64,000 nt of DNA. Source: Cycas panzhihuaensis (Eukaryota; Cycadophyta). Shown in pieces: positions 47,641 to 60,359 of the stretch (positions within the stretch are counted from its first letter, which is position 1; each line of letters opens with the position of its first letter). The notes below the pieces were generated by a model that worked only from the letters and a program-made list of their open reading frames with translations, was not told the DNA's origin and ran no database searches. Position numbers and translations under genes: made by a program. The DNA is taken from assembly GCA_023213395.1 (NCBI GenBank), contig CM041465.1, positions 110,491,741 to 110,555,740 of the forward strand. Direction: 5' to 3'.

Positions 47641-49600
47641 TTCACTTATTAATGTTCAATCCTCATTACACTACTACTTCAAATGTGATGTTTGGTCTAT
47701 ATAAAATCCAAACATTTAGCACAACATATGGGTAATCAACTATTATACTTATTAGTTCTCTAGAATGACCTTTACATACATGGTTCACCAACATTTACCT
47801 ACAACATAACTTCTATCTACTCTTATTTTGCTCATTTTAAGTTATTCTTATAATACAGGGAGAAATTTGAGTTGAAAAACCATAGTCTCATTTTCTACAC
47901 TATAGAACAAACCTAAAGAAATGGTTATTTGAGCAAAAGCATGTGATAAACCACTTCTTTTTGAAGGCATAGGCTCCAATTTTAACTGATATAATTGTCT
48001 ATCAAACTAAAGTTAGAACTTCAAGCCATTAAAAACACTTTAAAATAATCTTCAAAGCATAGCATGTAACTAGTTGTTACTAAGGTACATGACTCAACCT
48101 TTTAATGTAATTAACAAAATTGAATTCTAACATCATATAAGGGATATATCAACATTTTCATAAGTATATGTATGTTTTTAGGTGAAAAAGGTCAAAAATT
48201 AAAAGGGCTCCTTTTGCAATTGGCTCTAGATCACATTGAAATGCCCATAATACCTCATGAGGAGGCTAGTGAATTTTATAATATTATTAAAAGCAACTTA
48301 ATAGCATTTTACAATGTTTAAAATATTATGATATCATAAAATTAAATTAAATCACTTTTCAGGTGCATCAAACTACAGATGTCAACAATGACAAACAAAC
48401 AACAAATAATCATTAATTTGACACTTTGTTTTTCATTGATTTACACACTTAATCAAGAAATTAAGATTGTAGCAAACCTCTACACACTGTGGTAGCCCTG
48501 TAGATGTAAATATTTTTCTAAATAATGCTCTATATGTAAACAGAATCACCCTTCTTTATATTGATGGGTCAATGACTTTCGAAAGCCTACAACAAAATTT
48601 TCTCCATTATTTGGCTACCCACTATAGATCTAACCCTAGATCTACCATCTACACATAATATTAACTTTAAAAGTGTGAAAAATATTTTGAAAATTCACCA
48701 AATAGTGGAGAAAAATCACCTTCAAAGTTGGACATACATTGTTGGATAAATGAGCACTCTGGTATCATTTTTCCACTACAATAGGCTTTAAAACTCTCAA
48801 TCTACTATTCCTGATAAATCTTATCTCAACATCTTCTTCCTTTGTGATCTCTTAGGAAAAGGAAACACCACCAAATATCCTTATAAAACCCTCTTATTGA
48901 TAGGGTGGTGCACCTTACAAAGAATCCTATAAACTTGTGACCTTGTCAAGTACATGCACTATGAGTGGAATTTTTTCATAAAATATAGGTTTACTTCAAT
49001 CATCAAGCTTTGTAATATTGCCCCTAATAAACTAATGTAATAACGAGCCAACATCTGTTGCACCAAAAACAAGTTGTAAAACCCTCTTAAGCATTTCTCT
49101 AAAAGAAGGGTATACTAATGGTTCTAAACTCTATTATGACTTCAATAGTGTGATCAAGCCTACATTTAAAGCCCCTCATTCTTGTATACTTAACAATACT
49201 TACATGTATATTGGAAGAAACATGTAATTAAATAATTCCAAAATAAATCAAAACAATAGCAAACCTTTATGGTACTTGATATAACTGTAACATCTATGCT
49301 TTAACTATATTTCCATGGCTCAAGTACCAAAATGCTATTTAGATATATAAACTAATATTCTTTAGGCTCCATAGTAAACTAATATACTCTTCAAGCAGGT
49401 GTATTAGTATGGTCTAGGTACCTCATATAAAATGTAGTTCAAGAACCTTCTTACAATATGCAACAAACTTCATCTGACATATACAACCCTTCTCATTAGT
49501 AATAAATAGGTATATGTAAATAAGTTTTAAATAAACCTAGATAGGTGGACATACTCTTTTTCTTACAACCTCTCTAGGGTCAAATCAAGCCCTAACACCA

Positions 49601-49947
49601 TGTTAAAAATATATAAACAATCAACCATGATTTGATATTATATAGCATACATAACATCAAACATATTAAGACTTTACAGCCATATAGGTGTAACAAATAA
49701 TAAATAAATATGCACAAACACACAACACAATATACTCGTGGAAAATGATCACCTTTAATTTTATTATAAAATGTAATGTGTATTCATAGATACATGACAC
49801 CTTATAGCTATCCAATCACAAATCAGGAACCACCTAGTGAACTAATGACTAAATACATAAAGAAGTGTGTACATTATGATCTCCTAGTATACATGAAAGA
49901 GGGAAACCACCAATTTAATACAAACATAAATTAGACATTATCCAATA
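49601..49947 (-). repeat. 5' LTR of the small LTR element
   Basis: Co-linear with 47,283-47,640. Its minus-strand 3' edge abuts the primer-site-like TGGTGTTAGGGC. Confidence 0.8.
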
Positions 49948-50708
49948 GTAGGTTTTTTTATATTTGTTATTATAGATAATATCCACTATTGCAAGTTCTG
50001 TCACATTTATCATTGCACATAATACTAACTGTTATAAGTTTTGTCAGCGTAAAACTAGTTGCATACAATATGATTTACATTTATAGGGAGCATATTATAT
50101 TTAAACTTACTTATAAATGGTAGAATAACAAATGTTAAATTTTATTATTATCATTATTATGTTTATATCATTATGTAACCAATCCAATGTATAATGTTAA
50201 GTATGAGAAACTAAATACAAACTAAGCATATTGATAATAATTATCAAGTCTAGAATTTTCTTTTGGTTATGTAAGTTATATGTAGCTATAAATAAGTATT
50301 TATTGACTTAGATTTTAGCTAAAAATTGCTTTGCCTTCTCATTGATATCTACACCTACTCAAATGGTTAATATAATTTTTTGATCTTGCTTTGCCAAGTT
50401 TTCTTTATCCTTGTAACTTATACTATTAGTAACTACGATTATCTTCTAAAACACGCATTCCTCGTTAGAATAACTATGACTTTTAGGATAATCATACCAT
50501 CTAACTACGCACTTGACTTTAGGTTTACTATAAATAAATTTCTCTAAGGTTTTTCTTAGAGTTCTCATTGTAGGGTGAGTTGATTTATTTAATGTAGCTA
50601 TTAGTTTATTTCTCTATTTATTTTGGAATAAGGTATACTTAGATTTTATGAATCTTCCCTTATATTTTACTTTACATTAGTTACATGGTGATGACACAGT
50701 GTACATAA
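49948..50708. other. Unassigned AT-rich sequence
   Basis: I see no gene, repeat boundary or RNA here. Confidence 0.5.
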
Positions 50709-51256
50709 TGTTAGATAATGTGACAATAATATTTTGGAGGCAAATATTTTGATTAGTTGGCAGTGCAGTTTCCTCCCTCGACTTCCGCAAGGGGATCTAA
50801 GGGGGTGGGAGCCCCCTTGGTCAAGAGGTGTAGGGGGAACTAGAACCCCCCCGTAAAGAGAGGGTTCAAGGTTGGTAGCCCCCAACCCAAAAAGCTAGCG
50901 CTAAAACATACTAAATTGTAAAGAGAATCGGGGTCATTAGTTCAAAATACCCAAAATTCTATGGTTGAGATTTGTGCCTTGTATGACTCTCTCATATAGC
51001 TCGATTTAGGGTGTTTTTTCATTATGTTGATGATATTCGATGTATTGAATGTATTATGAGGAGCAAGTCAGCTGGTTGCCATTGCTATGAACATTCTATT
51101 GTAGATTATGTACATTTCTTCATTCTTGGATAATAAAGATCGATACTTTTCCTGTATGGATGTTTCCCCAACATACTGCTAGGGTTTTACCACGTTATAT
51201 CTGGTGTATATGTGATGTTTTGGCTTTCTAATTTATTTATTATATTATCTCTGGCA
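50709..51256 (+). repeat. Possible solo LTR
   Basis: A GC-richer block with the look of a plant LTR: start TGTTAGATAATG, a GGGATCTAAGGGGGTGGGAGC segment, AATAAAG polyadenylation-like signal near 51,130, and the TAGGGTTTTACCACGTTA motif common near the ends of Copia LTRs, then CTGGCA. No internal region or partner copy is nearby. CATAA occurs on both sides (50,704-50,708 and 51,255-51,259) but the right copy overlaps the supposed CA end, so the limits are uncertain. Confidence 0.45.
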
Positions 51257-51398
51257 TAAGAACTTACATGTTAAATTTCAGTTTCAATTCCTATAACTAG
51301 TTACAAAATAATTTAGATCTTGGTGGTAGTTTCTAATTATTAGGACTTAGTTTGCTTAACATATAAGTGCTTCCCTATTTTCTCCAACTTCTACATTT

Positions 51399-51424
<26 letters not shown>
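51399..51424. repeat. (TC)n microsatellite
   Basis: About twelve TC units. Confidence 0.9.
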
Positions 51425-51429
<5 letters not shown>

Positions 51430-53400
51430 ATATATGTGATTGTGCTTCTCCTATAGAAGAAATGACTAGTTGTAATTATTATTATAAAGGCATATACAAT
51501 ATGCTTAGATATTTTAACAAGGTTCTCTCTTAAATATATTAGGTAAAATCTAATAGAAAGATTAGTTTTTTATTCTTGAATAGATCAATCATATGTTCTA
51601 TGTACATGCTGCCAATACCTGAACATGTAATTTATGCAATCTAAAGAGTTTAATTTCCTTTTTATATTTATTAAATATATTATAATTAGTTACTTAAGCT
51701 TTTCCTTTATAAGTTTTTAGAGTAGGATTATGATTAAATGATAGTGGTTTTGATCATTTCAATTAGGCAAATTCTATTTCTTTACATCAGTGTGCCTTTG
51801 TACTAAAGAGTAAACTTCTAATTATTATAGTTAAGCATTAAGCTTCTCTACATTTAAATCATTGTCAAATAAGACAAGTGTGCATTTAGTATCAACTTAT
51901 TATGATCTATCAAGGAAGGTGAAGGTATGTTTTCTATGGAGGCCATTAGTTATTAAAATTATAACATGTTTGTAAATTTGGTAAATATATTTTTATTGTA
52001 TCTATAGTTGTTTTTATTTTGTTTTTTCCCTTCCTCATCTATCTATATTGCTTGTTAAGAGCATTGACAATAATCTTTCTTATCATGGCAACTTTTGCGT
52101 TTTTTACTTCCCTAACAACATCAGCCTTAGGTTGCTCTTTAATGATCATTAATATGCACGGACTGCCTTGCTCTTAAATCTTGGTTGGTTAGGAAGTGAA
52201 AGTGGGTTAGATAGGTCTAATAACAAAATCTCAGTTTTTAGCCTTGGTCTATAGGAAGAGATGAATTCACCCAAGCTTTGTTGCAATTTAGAATGGGCCA
52301 AGATGTTGGTAAAAAATTCAATTTGACTGGGAAACAATACAACCTATGTCCAATATGAGATTTGATCTTGGCTATAATTGTTGTAAAGAATATGAGATAG
52401 AAACTAAGAAGCCTATTAAAATGTGTGTATGAAAACCCATGAACATCATACAATGGAGATTGAATCAAGGATTACATCAACCCAACATGTCTTAATATGA
52501 AGGGGGGAAAATGGAATGATAAATAAATACCCTATTACACATTTTTTATGTTTATAAGAGAAGTTCTAGAGAAAAGATGTTAGTTTCTTTAGGTTTACTT
52601 CCTTATTTGTGAAATGTTGAGTTGAACCCCATGCCTATTTTACTACACTACAAACTCCTCACAATTTAGAAAACTATTTTTCTCTTGCATATACTTTAGA
52701 AATACTAAATCCAACTTAACAAAAGTAAAAATCTAAAAATCCAACAATTACTACCATTCAACTTCTCATGGTTTTGAGAACACCATTCGACTTTCCCTGG
52801 ATTTGAGAATTGTTTTAGAGCTATGCATGGAGTTTTATTTAACATTCACTGTATTATACCTAATATGATTTTTATTACCATTTTGGAACTTCTTAAGACC
52901 ATGTTATGTTTTTGAGGTTTAATGTGTTTACAAGATTAATATTTATTTGTATTGCTTTGTAATGGTGGCTTTCTTTAGCTTATGTGTTCGTGAATACCTT
53001 TTTTTATAGATTACCATAACTAACTTCAATTCAAAAGAAGAACAAAAAATAAATAAATAAAATGAAGAAAACATGGCTTGACATCATTTGCACGTGAACT
53101 AACATGTTTTGCCTTTAATTTCTTGTTTACTTTCATAATTAATACTTTTCATGAGAGAAGTGTCAAACCAAGAATTTCCTTTTTGGTATCATGCGAATAA
53201 TTTTCAAGTTCTAAATTTAGTAGATAAAACTTACCATGAATGTATTTTTCAAAGTAACAAAACGAGGACAAGGACACGATAAATGTTCGTTCCCTATGGG
53301 AGGAGTCATTTTGAGAATTAAAAATTGTATCTGGACCATGTCCAATGACTTTTGATTGGACTTTTTTCTATTACTTCAGCATTTTCATATCATTTGTGTC
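51425..53400. other. Intergenic sequence upstream of the SAUR gene
   Basis: AT-rich with no convincing gene. Minus-strand open frames at 52,149-52,468 show no family I know. Confidence 0.5.
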
Positions 53401-53427
53401 GCAATCGATTGTAGAGTGTTTGAATTC

Positions 53428-53435
53428 TATATAAG
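53428..53435 (+). promoter_or_regulatory. TATA box candidate, distal
   Basis: TATATAAG, a consensus match, 352 nt before the SAUR ATG. A second candidate, GATATAAA, lies at 53,601-53,608 and is nearer; which is used cannot be told. Confidence 0.4.
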
Positions 53436-53559
53436 TTGCGGTAGTATCTGCCAATAATATTCCCACTCAGTTAAAAGAGAGTCTAATATATACGATAAAC
53501 ATCAAATGCATGGAAAATGGACAAAAACAGAGTGAATAATGGGTTTCTTTTCGTCGAGT

Positions 53560-53565
53560 GAGACA
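53560..53565 (-). promoter_or_regulatory. Auxin response element core (TGTCTC)
   Basis: GAGACA on the plus strand, TGTCTC on the minus strand, the canonical core bound by ARF factors, 215 nt before the SAUR start and 36 nt before the proximal TATA candidate. A six-base match can be chance, but many SAUR genes carry it. Confidence 0.5.
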
Positions 53566-53779
53566 AGAATGGATGGCATGGATCAGATCAGGGATGGTAT
53601 GATATAAACGAGCTTCTGTTAAATTATACGAATTAGGTGAGAAATAGTCAAAGAGGACCAGCAGTTTAGCGCTGCTGCAGTGGCCTTTAAATTAACTTGA
53701 CGGTGAACCTCCACCATATGCCTTCTGCCTCGGAACGTTACTCCCTGGATCTCTCATTTCGTGCCAATTCCAGGCAAGG

Positions 53780-54157
53780 ATGCGGGGCATTAAAAGGGCG
53801 ATATCTAAGTTATTGCAGCCACAGGATAAGGTGGGTAGCGGTTATATGTTGCTGCGCTCTCAGGAGACCCCTCCAGCTACATTTATCCCCAGTGACATCG
53901 TCTGTACTCGTCAATGTCCTGAGGATCGTCGTCTTGCAATTGACGTTCCAGAGGGCTGCTTTTCTGTCTGCGTTGGGGAGGACAGAGAACGATTTTTTGT
54001 GCCAACTGTGTATTTAAAACATCCGCTTATCCGTCTTCTTCTGGAAAGGTCTGCGGAAGAGTTCGGAATCGACCAGATTGGAGTGCTGACAATTCCTTGC
54101 GATGTGCAGAGTTTCCGACAAGCGCTATGGTTGGTTCAACACACAAAACTCGTGTAA
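53780..54157 (+). CDS. SAUR family protein (small auxin-up RNA), intact single exon
   Basis: A 125-residue protein, the usual SAUR size, with no intron as is normal in the family. A basic N-terminus (MRGIKRAISKLL) is followed by a variable segment of about 35 residues. The SAUR domain covers residues about 50-118: DVPEGCFSVCVGEDRERFFV, VYLKHPLIRLLLERSAEEFG, then LTIPCDVQSFRQALWLV. All family landmarks are present. SAUR proteins inhibit PP2C.D phosphatases at the plasma membrane, which promotes proton pumping and growth; the particular role of this member is unknown. The ATG at 53,780 starts the basic segment typical of the family. A longer overlapping frame from 53,697 is out of frame. This is the only intact non-transposon gene in the window. 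Confidence 0.93.
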   Translation: MRGIKRAISKLLQPQDKVGSGYMLLRSQETPPATFIPSDIVCTRQCPEDRRLAIDVPEGCFSVCVGEDRERFFVPTVYLKHPLIRLLLERSAEEFGIDQIGVLTIPCDVQSFRQALWLVQHTKLV

Positions 54158-54600
54158 TACATCTGCAGGAACTCGAGAGTAGATCCACCCTTCTCGGTCT
54201 CTTGTAATAGATCCAGTTTAATGCGCTGTAATTTAGTTCATCGTACTCCCACCATGAATTAGGTTTCTGAGGCTCCAGAATAGAGAAAAACATGTTTCAA
54301 GACAGTACCAGTGGCATCCCATTTATTTTGCCATCGTTGAATCTGATTATCTAATACAGCAAATCACTTGTTTGGAGTTCGTCAAAATGCTAACGGCAGA
54401 ATTATGGTTAATTTCGGTTCAACGGAATGAAAGTTCTGTACATTTGGGATTTCTTACTTTTCGTTAGGTTGTATAGAATGCATTAAGCAGAAAATTTTGC
54501 CTTTACGGAAATAATTGCCTGCGATGCTCTTGACGAGTGAGGAATATGGCGATGCCCCACGCTCGCTGCCGCTATTGTGGTAAATTATAATATGGGTAAT
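54158..54600 (+). other. Probable 3' untranslated region and downstream flank of the SAUR gene
   Basis: No domain or gene in either strand. No clear AATAAA is seen, so the transcript end is not placed. Confidence 0.4.
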
Positions 54601-54873
54601 CCCAATATTCGTACATTTGGGGACAATTAGGACAAGAAACTGTTACGGGGCTCTGTTTGTATCGCTCTGTCCGCTGTGCGAACATTCGGTGGGGTTACCA
54701 AACTTATTGGATCGCCCAAAGTAATAACCACTCCCAGCTCTTATGGGAGACGGTTCCATTTCCTTGTGAGATACAGTTTTAAAGGAGGTTATCTAAATCG
54801 TGTGGACATTTGGGATATATGATCTCAACTCTCATGGGATCCATGAGCATCGGTAATTTTGCCCCAAAATATA

Positions 54874-54928
54874 GGGTATGCCTTGCCCGTTCTCATGGGC
54901 ACACGGGGGTTCCGTGTGGGCCATACCC
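54874..54928. repeat. Nested inverted repeat (imperfect hairpin)
   Basis: GGGTATG (54,874-54,880) pairs with CATACCC (54,922-54,928), and CACACGG (54,900-54,906) pairs with CCGTGTG (54,912-54,918) inside it. Motifs of the form CTC-T/A-TGGG recur four times at 54,738-54,945. Confidence 0.6.
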
Positions 54929-57900
54929 CTTCAACTCTTGTGGGACCCACAAATAAATGTAAATTTGTTTCAAATTATATAGTGTGCCTTGCCTCTCATT
55001 GTAAGCACATGGAAATGGCACATGGAAAGTCTAATTGGTGGGAACTTATTTCTCTAAGACTAATGTGTAAATAACTTAAGTGACATAAGTTAAAGTAACC
55101 AAAGTCATGCAAGAGTGGACTTACTAAGGAAAGGAAAGTAACGTTCAATAGAAAGATGTTGCTAACAAGGCTATTATTCTAAATATAAAAGCAAAATATA
55201 ATTGTAAAAAGAGACTTATAAATGTAAATAAACATTGTAACTAATTAAGTAAAATAAAATAAGAGACACCTTATTGCAAATTTGTAATATGTTTTAAATT
55301 AATTTGGGTATCAAAGCAATACAGACCTCAAACAATCTATTAGAGAGAGGACTGAATGATCTAAACATAGGCAACACACATCAAAGAAGGATGAATTGCT
55401 TGAGAACTGCTAATATCAACATAACGTTTCCAAAAAACTAAGAGTGAAGGAGGATGTAGAATGGCATTCGATGATGAATATATAGGAGAAACAAATTCCC
55501 TAGAAGTAAAGATGGAGACGATATAAAAAGAGATTAATAAACTTAGGGGAGAGATAATGAGCCAGATGAGTTAAATGATACAATTGTTGCAAGCCATACA
55601 ATTACAAACCATAAAGATGGTGCTTCTTAATGAGGGACCACGGCTAATTTACTACGAAAATAGAAACAAAGTTGGAAATATTGGTGCATGGTGGTAAAAT
55701 GGATCTAGAAACAATTAATAATGAGCTAAGACTAATAGAGGAATATTCCTCTTATCAAAACTATATTAATGTTTAAAAAATAATGTTTACCCCATGCAAT
55801 TGTTGGACCAAGGTGGTGCTCATGCATCTCTTGTACGCAACTCTAAAGACAAATGACCAACAGGTTTTAGGCTAGTTGAACAATGTACAAATGTGTGCAA
55901 TGTACCAGAAAAAAAAGATAAAAGACCTAAAAATAAAGCAAAGATTAGATATCAAATCAAGTAGGCAATGCAAACACATAAATGAAGAGGTAGATGCATA
56001 AACCAACAAAGAGTAAATTGTAAACTTAACTGAAAGCTTTAAGATGAAATCAATCTATCAATTAACAAGTTGTACTCGAAAGGGCCATACAACACTCAAA
56101 AAAGACTCTCACAATACAAGGGGGTTGATCGAGAAAAAATGTCAAATTATAAATGCTTTTATATGCCTACCATATTTAACTAATCCTCTAAAAAGTACAT
56201 TGACTTGTTCTAAACTGATTCCTAAATGACCCTTAATTGACAAGCTCAATTTAAAAGAATTGGGGAAAGAATTAACCGGAGTAACATGGATGAATGAGTT
56301 AAAACTGTGGAATGTATTCACTTGTAGATAATTTGGTGGGAACTCATCAATATCGATGACCTAGCTCACATAAATATGAGATGGCCTAATAATACTCACA
56401 TTGACTCCAATAAATCTCAAGCTCTAAGAGAAGAAGTAGAAGAGATCATTGCTCTCAATAGGACAAATGAAGTCTATTGAACTATTAACACCCCACATGT
56501 GAGCACATGGTGAAGATAAGTATCCCTTACTAGTCTATTCGAAACACGAATTAGAGGAGTCAATCTGCTTAAAGGTACAAAATCACTTCTTTTATTTGGT
56601 GGTAAAATTCGAGTTGAAAAGTGGTGATTGTCCCTCTTTGGTGGAAGAATGGACCATAACTTAAATAGACTAAAGTGAGAAACAACAGAACTAAAAATGT
56701 AGCTATGATGCAACTTTTAATTAAATACAAGCAACAAAGATCTAACCTAAAATAAAATTTATTAACTCCATAGATTTAAAGGCTCATAACATGTATGAAT
56801 CTCTACTCCATTATGGTATTCACTAAGCACACACAAAACGACAAACAAGCATGGAGTGCAATGCAACAAAATTAAAAAGTTTCTTTTCTTTTTGGGTTTT
56901 AAAATATAATTTTTTATTTATAAATGAAATTAACTATATATGAGATGAGAGGAGTAGTAAGCAATAGTGATAATTAGACAAGCAAACTACTCATTTTATC
57001 TTTTCTTCTTTAAATAAAAAACTAGTGAACTAAAAGAGTGATTTTAAGCATGTTTCATTTCGAAATAGAACTTACAAAGAGAAGGTTTCTGAAGGAATAC
57101 CTAAGGTTAGATCTAAATATTTTTAAAAATTTATACCAATGCAAAATCTCATGATAGTTAAATTTGCCAATGGCTCAAAACTATGTTAACAATATGCATT
57201 TATCAATAATATTTCTAGAAAACATTTGAAAGTATTTCTACTTATCGGATAAAGCTATGACAAAAAAAACTTTTAACTAAAATTTAAAATACTTGGAAAT
57301 GAGTTTAAAACATACTTTTCAACTCATACCTTTTAAAGTGTTTTAATGAAATTTGGGCAGTAGCCTAGCTATACATGATGCACTTTTCCTTTTGGTGGAA
57401 GGAGAAAGGAAGAAAGTGGGGACGCCTAGTTGCTCCAAAAGTCTCCAACCTATACAAAAGCAAACTACAGCACTCATTCATAGCCAAGTTAGGAATATAT
57501 AATAAAATCTTAAAATTTTACAACTTAAAATGCTTATTAACTCAAAAGCAAGCAATAATTTAAGGCTAACAACAAGCTTGTATAAAAAAAGAGCTTTAAA
57601 TATGGTAATGTTGCAACCACTTTCTAAATTCAATGAATAATACTAAACCTTTGTTCCCCCTATAAAACACTTATACAATAGAGAAGTGAAACATGCAAAT
57701 GATTTAATAAAAATAATAAAAATGATAATAGAAAACAATTTAAAAATTGGAAAACAAACAACAAAAATATTAAAAAAGAGAAGGAAATCTCATTAGTATA
57801 TGGGATGTTGTCTCAATTCTTAATAAAAGAGGGACACCAGTGATAAACAACTCTAATGCAAGGGGTTTTCAACAACTACTAGTATCTGATCTCCAAGCTA

Positions 57901-60359
57901 AAAGTGGAATCTAACCATCAAATTTGGAAGCAATGAAAATATAGATTTTTTTACAACATTTTGATAATATAACAATGTAAATTTTGGCCTCCTATTTGAT
58001 TAAATAACACTAGTAGATATAGAAAAAGTGTGGGGCAAGGGCCATGATTTTTAGTCCATAGTTTGTTAGAAAACTATGAGCTAAAACTATGAACAAAAAG
58101 CTAATTATTTTGATGTTGATTAATATCAAAGCATCAATTGGCCTATGGTATGAATCAAAACCCATGGGTAGCCTATGGTTTTGATGGAGTTTATTAAATA
58201 ACTTGCAATTAGATGTTATAAATATGTAACCAACTATAGGCTAAAAGAATTTAAAAGTGAGAATACAAATTCTACATAGTTTACTATGGTGCCATAAAAA
58301 TTCTGGAAGTGTAAAATAAATAGGAATCAAGACAGGAGAAATAAAAATCAAAATGGCATGAGTAAAAATTAAAGTTGGACAGTCAAAAATCATAATAAGA
58401 TTAAGAGAAATGCATGAAAAAACATTTTTACCAATAAAAGTATTGAAAAGAGGAGGCTAAGTAGACAAATGCCATAAATAGACATAGAAGAAGGGCTAGA
58501 AGTATCTCTAGAGGTACATCGAACTTGAATGGACAACTTTTATAGCCACTAACCATGGTCAGACTTATTATCGACTGAATGCACACATACCCACTTACCA
58601 GGATAATAGGTAAACATTAGTATATCCTTATCAAATGTAAAAACTAAGCTAAACTAAATTAACATTAAAATAAAAGTAGAAAGCCCATACTCACTGACTT
58701 ACTAGTGCAATGATTGTGAACTTCCCAAGTTGTAGGAAACACTTGCCCCCTTAGTATTAGGACCTCTTTAGACATTAGGTGCAAGATGCTGAATGCTATC
58801 AACAATGCCCCAATTAGAATTACAATGAGCCTATTGGAAATGAAAGGGAAAGGTTGTCTACCATAGCTTATCCTCCTTAATAGGTGTTTAGAGAATATTG
58901 CCCTTAGTTTAGCACCATTGTTAAGGACTTTATAGGTGTATTGAATAGGGTAAATATTGGACCCATGGTCCAATCAAACCATGATGAACTTGATAGCTAC
59001 AATGAAATTTAGATAAACACAAATAAATCACCATAGTTTATCCTTTTTAGTGATTATTTTTTGGAGCAATCTTAGGAATTTGAGGGGTTTTCCCAATAGT
59101 TAGTTATGTGTTAGGCTTAGAAGCTAAGGGTTATCATCCTAATTTAGCCTCGTCAATGAGTACCCTTCAGAGGAAGAGTTGTTTGGATTCATCTCAAAGC
59201 CAGATTTAACTATGGATGCAAAGGAGTTGCCTCAAATACTAAAAGGTTAATCTTAGAATTCAATGATGATCATTAGATATTAACCTTATTAGTGATGTAA
59301 GAGTTGGTTAGGATTGTCTCATAGCCATGTTTTAGTTTCTTAGTTTTATAATTTTTTGAATTTTTGATGCTTTATTTTAAACGATATACTAGGGAGAAAA
59401 AGAAAGGCTTAAAGTGAATCTATTTAAAGAACATTCACACTAGAGAGAATGCTAGGTATTTTTCCTTTTGAAAGACCATTGGGGGAACGATGTTTACAAC
59501 CTATGTATCTATTTAGACTCATGTTGGAGCTTGATTTTATTGTAGGATTTTTATTTTATAATTTCTTTTAAAATTATTTAAAAAGCAAACAAACTAGGAA
59601 AAGTAGATAGAATATAAACAACATAAATGGGAAAGGACTAAGTTGAGGATACCACTAGGGGATTGTCCCTTTTAATAGCCATATTAAAGTCAAATATTTA
59701 TATATTTATAAAGTAGTTTAGCCTCATGTTAAAGTGTCAAAGAATTTGCCCTCATTTTAGAGGCCTAATGGGGGAGGAAGAAGAAGATGGCCCATTGGCC
59801 TAACTTCGTTGATAGGCTTAGAGGCCTTAGGTTGTCATTATAGTTTAACCTTATTAACGAGTGCCCCTCAAAGGTGGAGTTAAAGAAGTTGGTATATAGG
59901 CTTAACTTCATTGATGGGCTTAAAAGTCATAAGGAGAATTACCCACCTATGGTAAGTGGCATTCAAGAATGAATGCAATAAGCAAATTTATTTAAGTGTT
60001 TTATCCTCATGGGATATTAAAATTTGATCACAGCTCTCATACTAAGTTAGAATTTACCAAAGTAGCAGGTGAATGCATGTAATTCAAGCTATATTCAAAA
60101 TACACTTCTAAAATGACATTGTATTAACCCATTATGAAGAGAGTACACAAGATTTCCAATAGTTAGTGGTGTTGATGAATACCAGGGTTTAGAACCCCAA
60201 AAGATATATACTTTTGAGGAAGGAAGGAAACCTCCTCAACCTCTAATTTAAAATAATAAAAAATAATGACAATTCTTAATAAAGTAACCTTACTTTAACT
60301 TAACATGTATACACTCACATGTTTCTAAGATGGGAGTTAGATGAGGAATGTTAACCCCA
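54929..60359. other. AT-rich intergenic sequence, no gene recognised
   Basis: GGTATCAAAGC near 55,310 is like a Copia primer site, but no LTR could be paired with it. The longest open frames (for example minus 58,665-58,973, 102 codons) match no family I know. Around 59,115 and 59,840 are short blocks (CGTCAATGAGTACCC, TTAACGAGTGCCCCTC) resembling 8,205-8,250 in the element B spacer, perhaps remnants of a third related element. Confidence 0.45.

Larger units (their letters stand above)
47283..49947 (-). mobile_element. Small non-autonomous LTR element, minus strand
   Basis: Two direct repeats, 47,283-47,640 and 49,601-49,947, start TGTTAAAA and end TAGCA or CAATA. Directly inside the right copy, on the minus strand, TGGTGTTAGGGC resembles the initiator-Met primer site with three transitions, so the right copy is the 5' LTR. 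Flanks are ATAGG and GTAGG, four of five matching. The 1.96-kb interior has no gag, pol or other domain that I can see. Total length is 2.7 kb, fitting a TRIM/LARD-type element that depends on enzymes of others. Confidence 0.75.

Noticed and set aside
54027-54293. Minus-strand frame overlapping the SAUR gene
   Set aside because: Shadow of the SAUR coding sequence, with no motif.
55306-55322. Primer-site-like GGTATCAAAGC
   Set aside because: No LTR could be matched upstream or downstream, so it is not called as an element.
58665-58973. 102-codon minus-strand frame
   Set aside because: No recognisable family, no promoter or splice context that can be defended.
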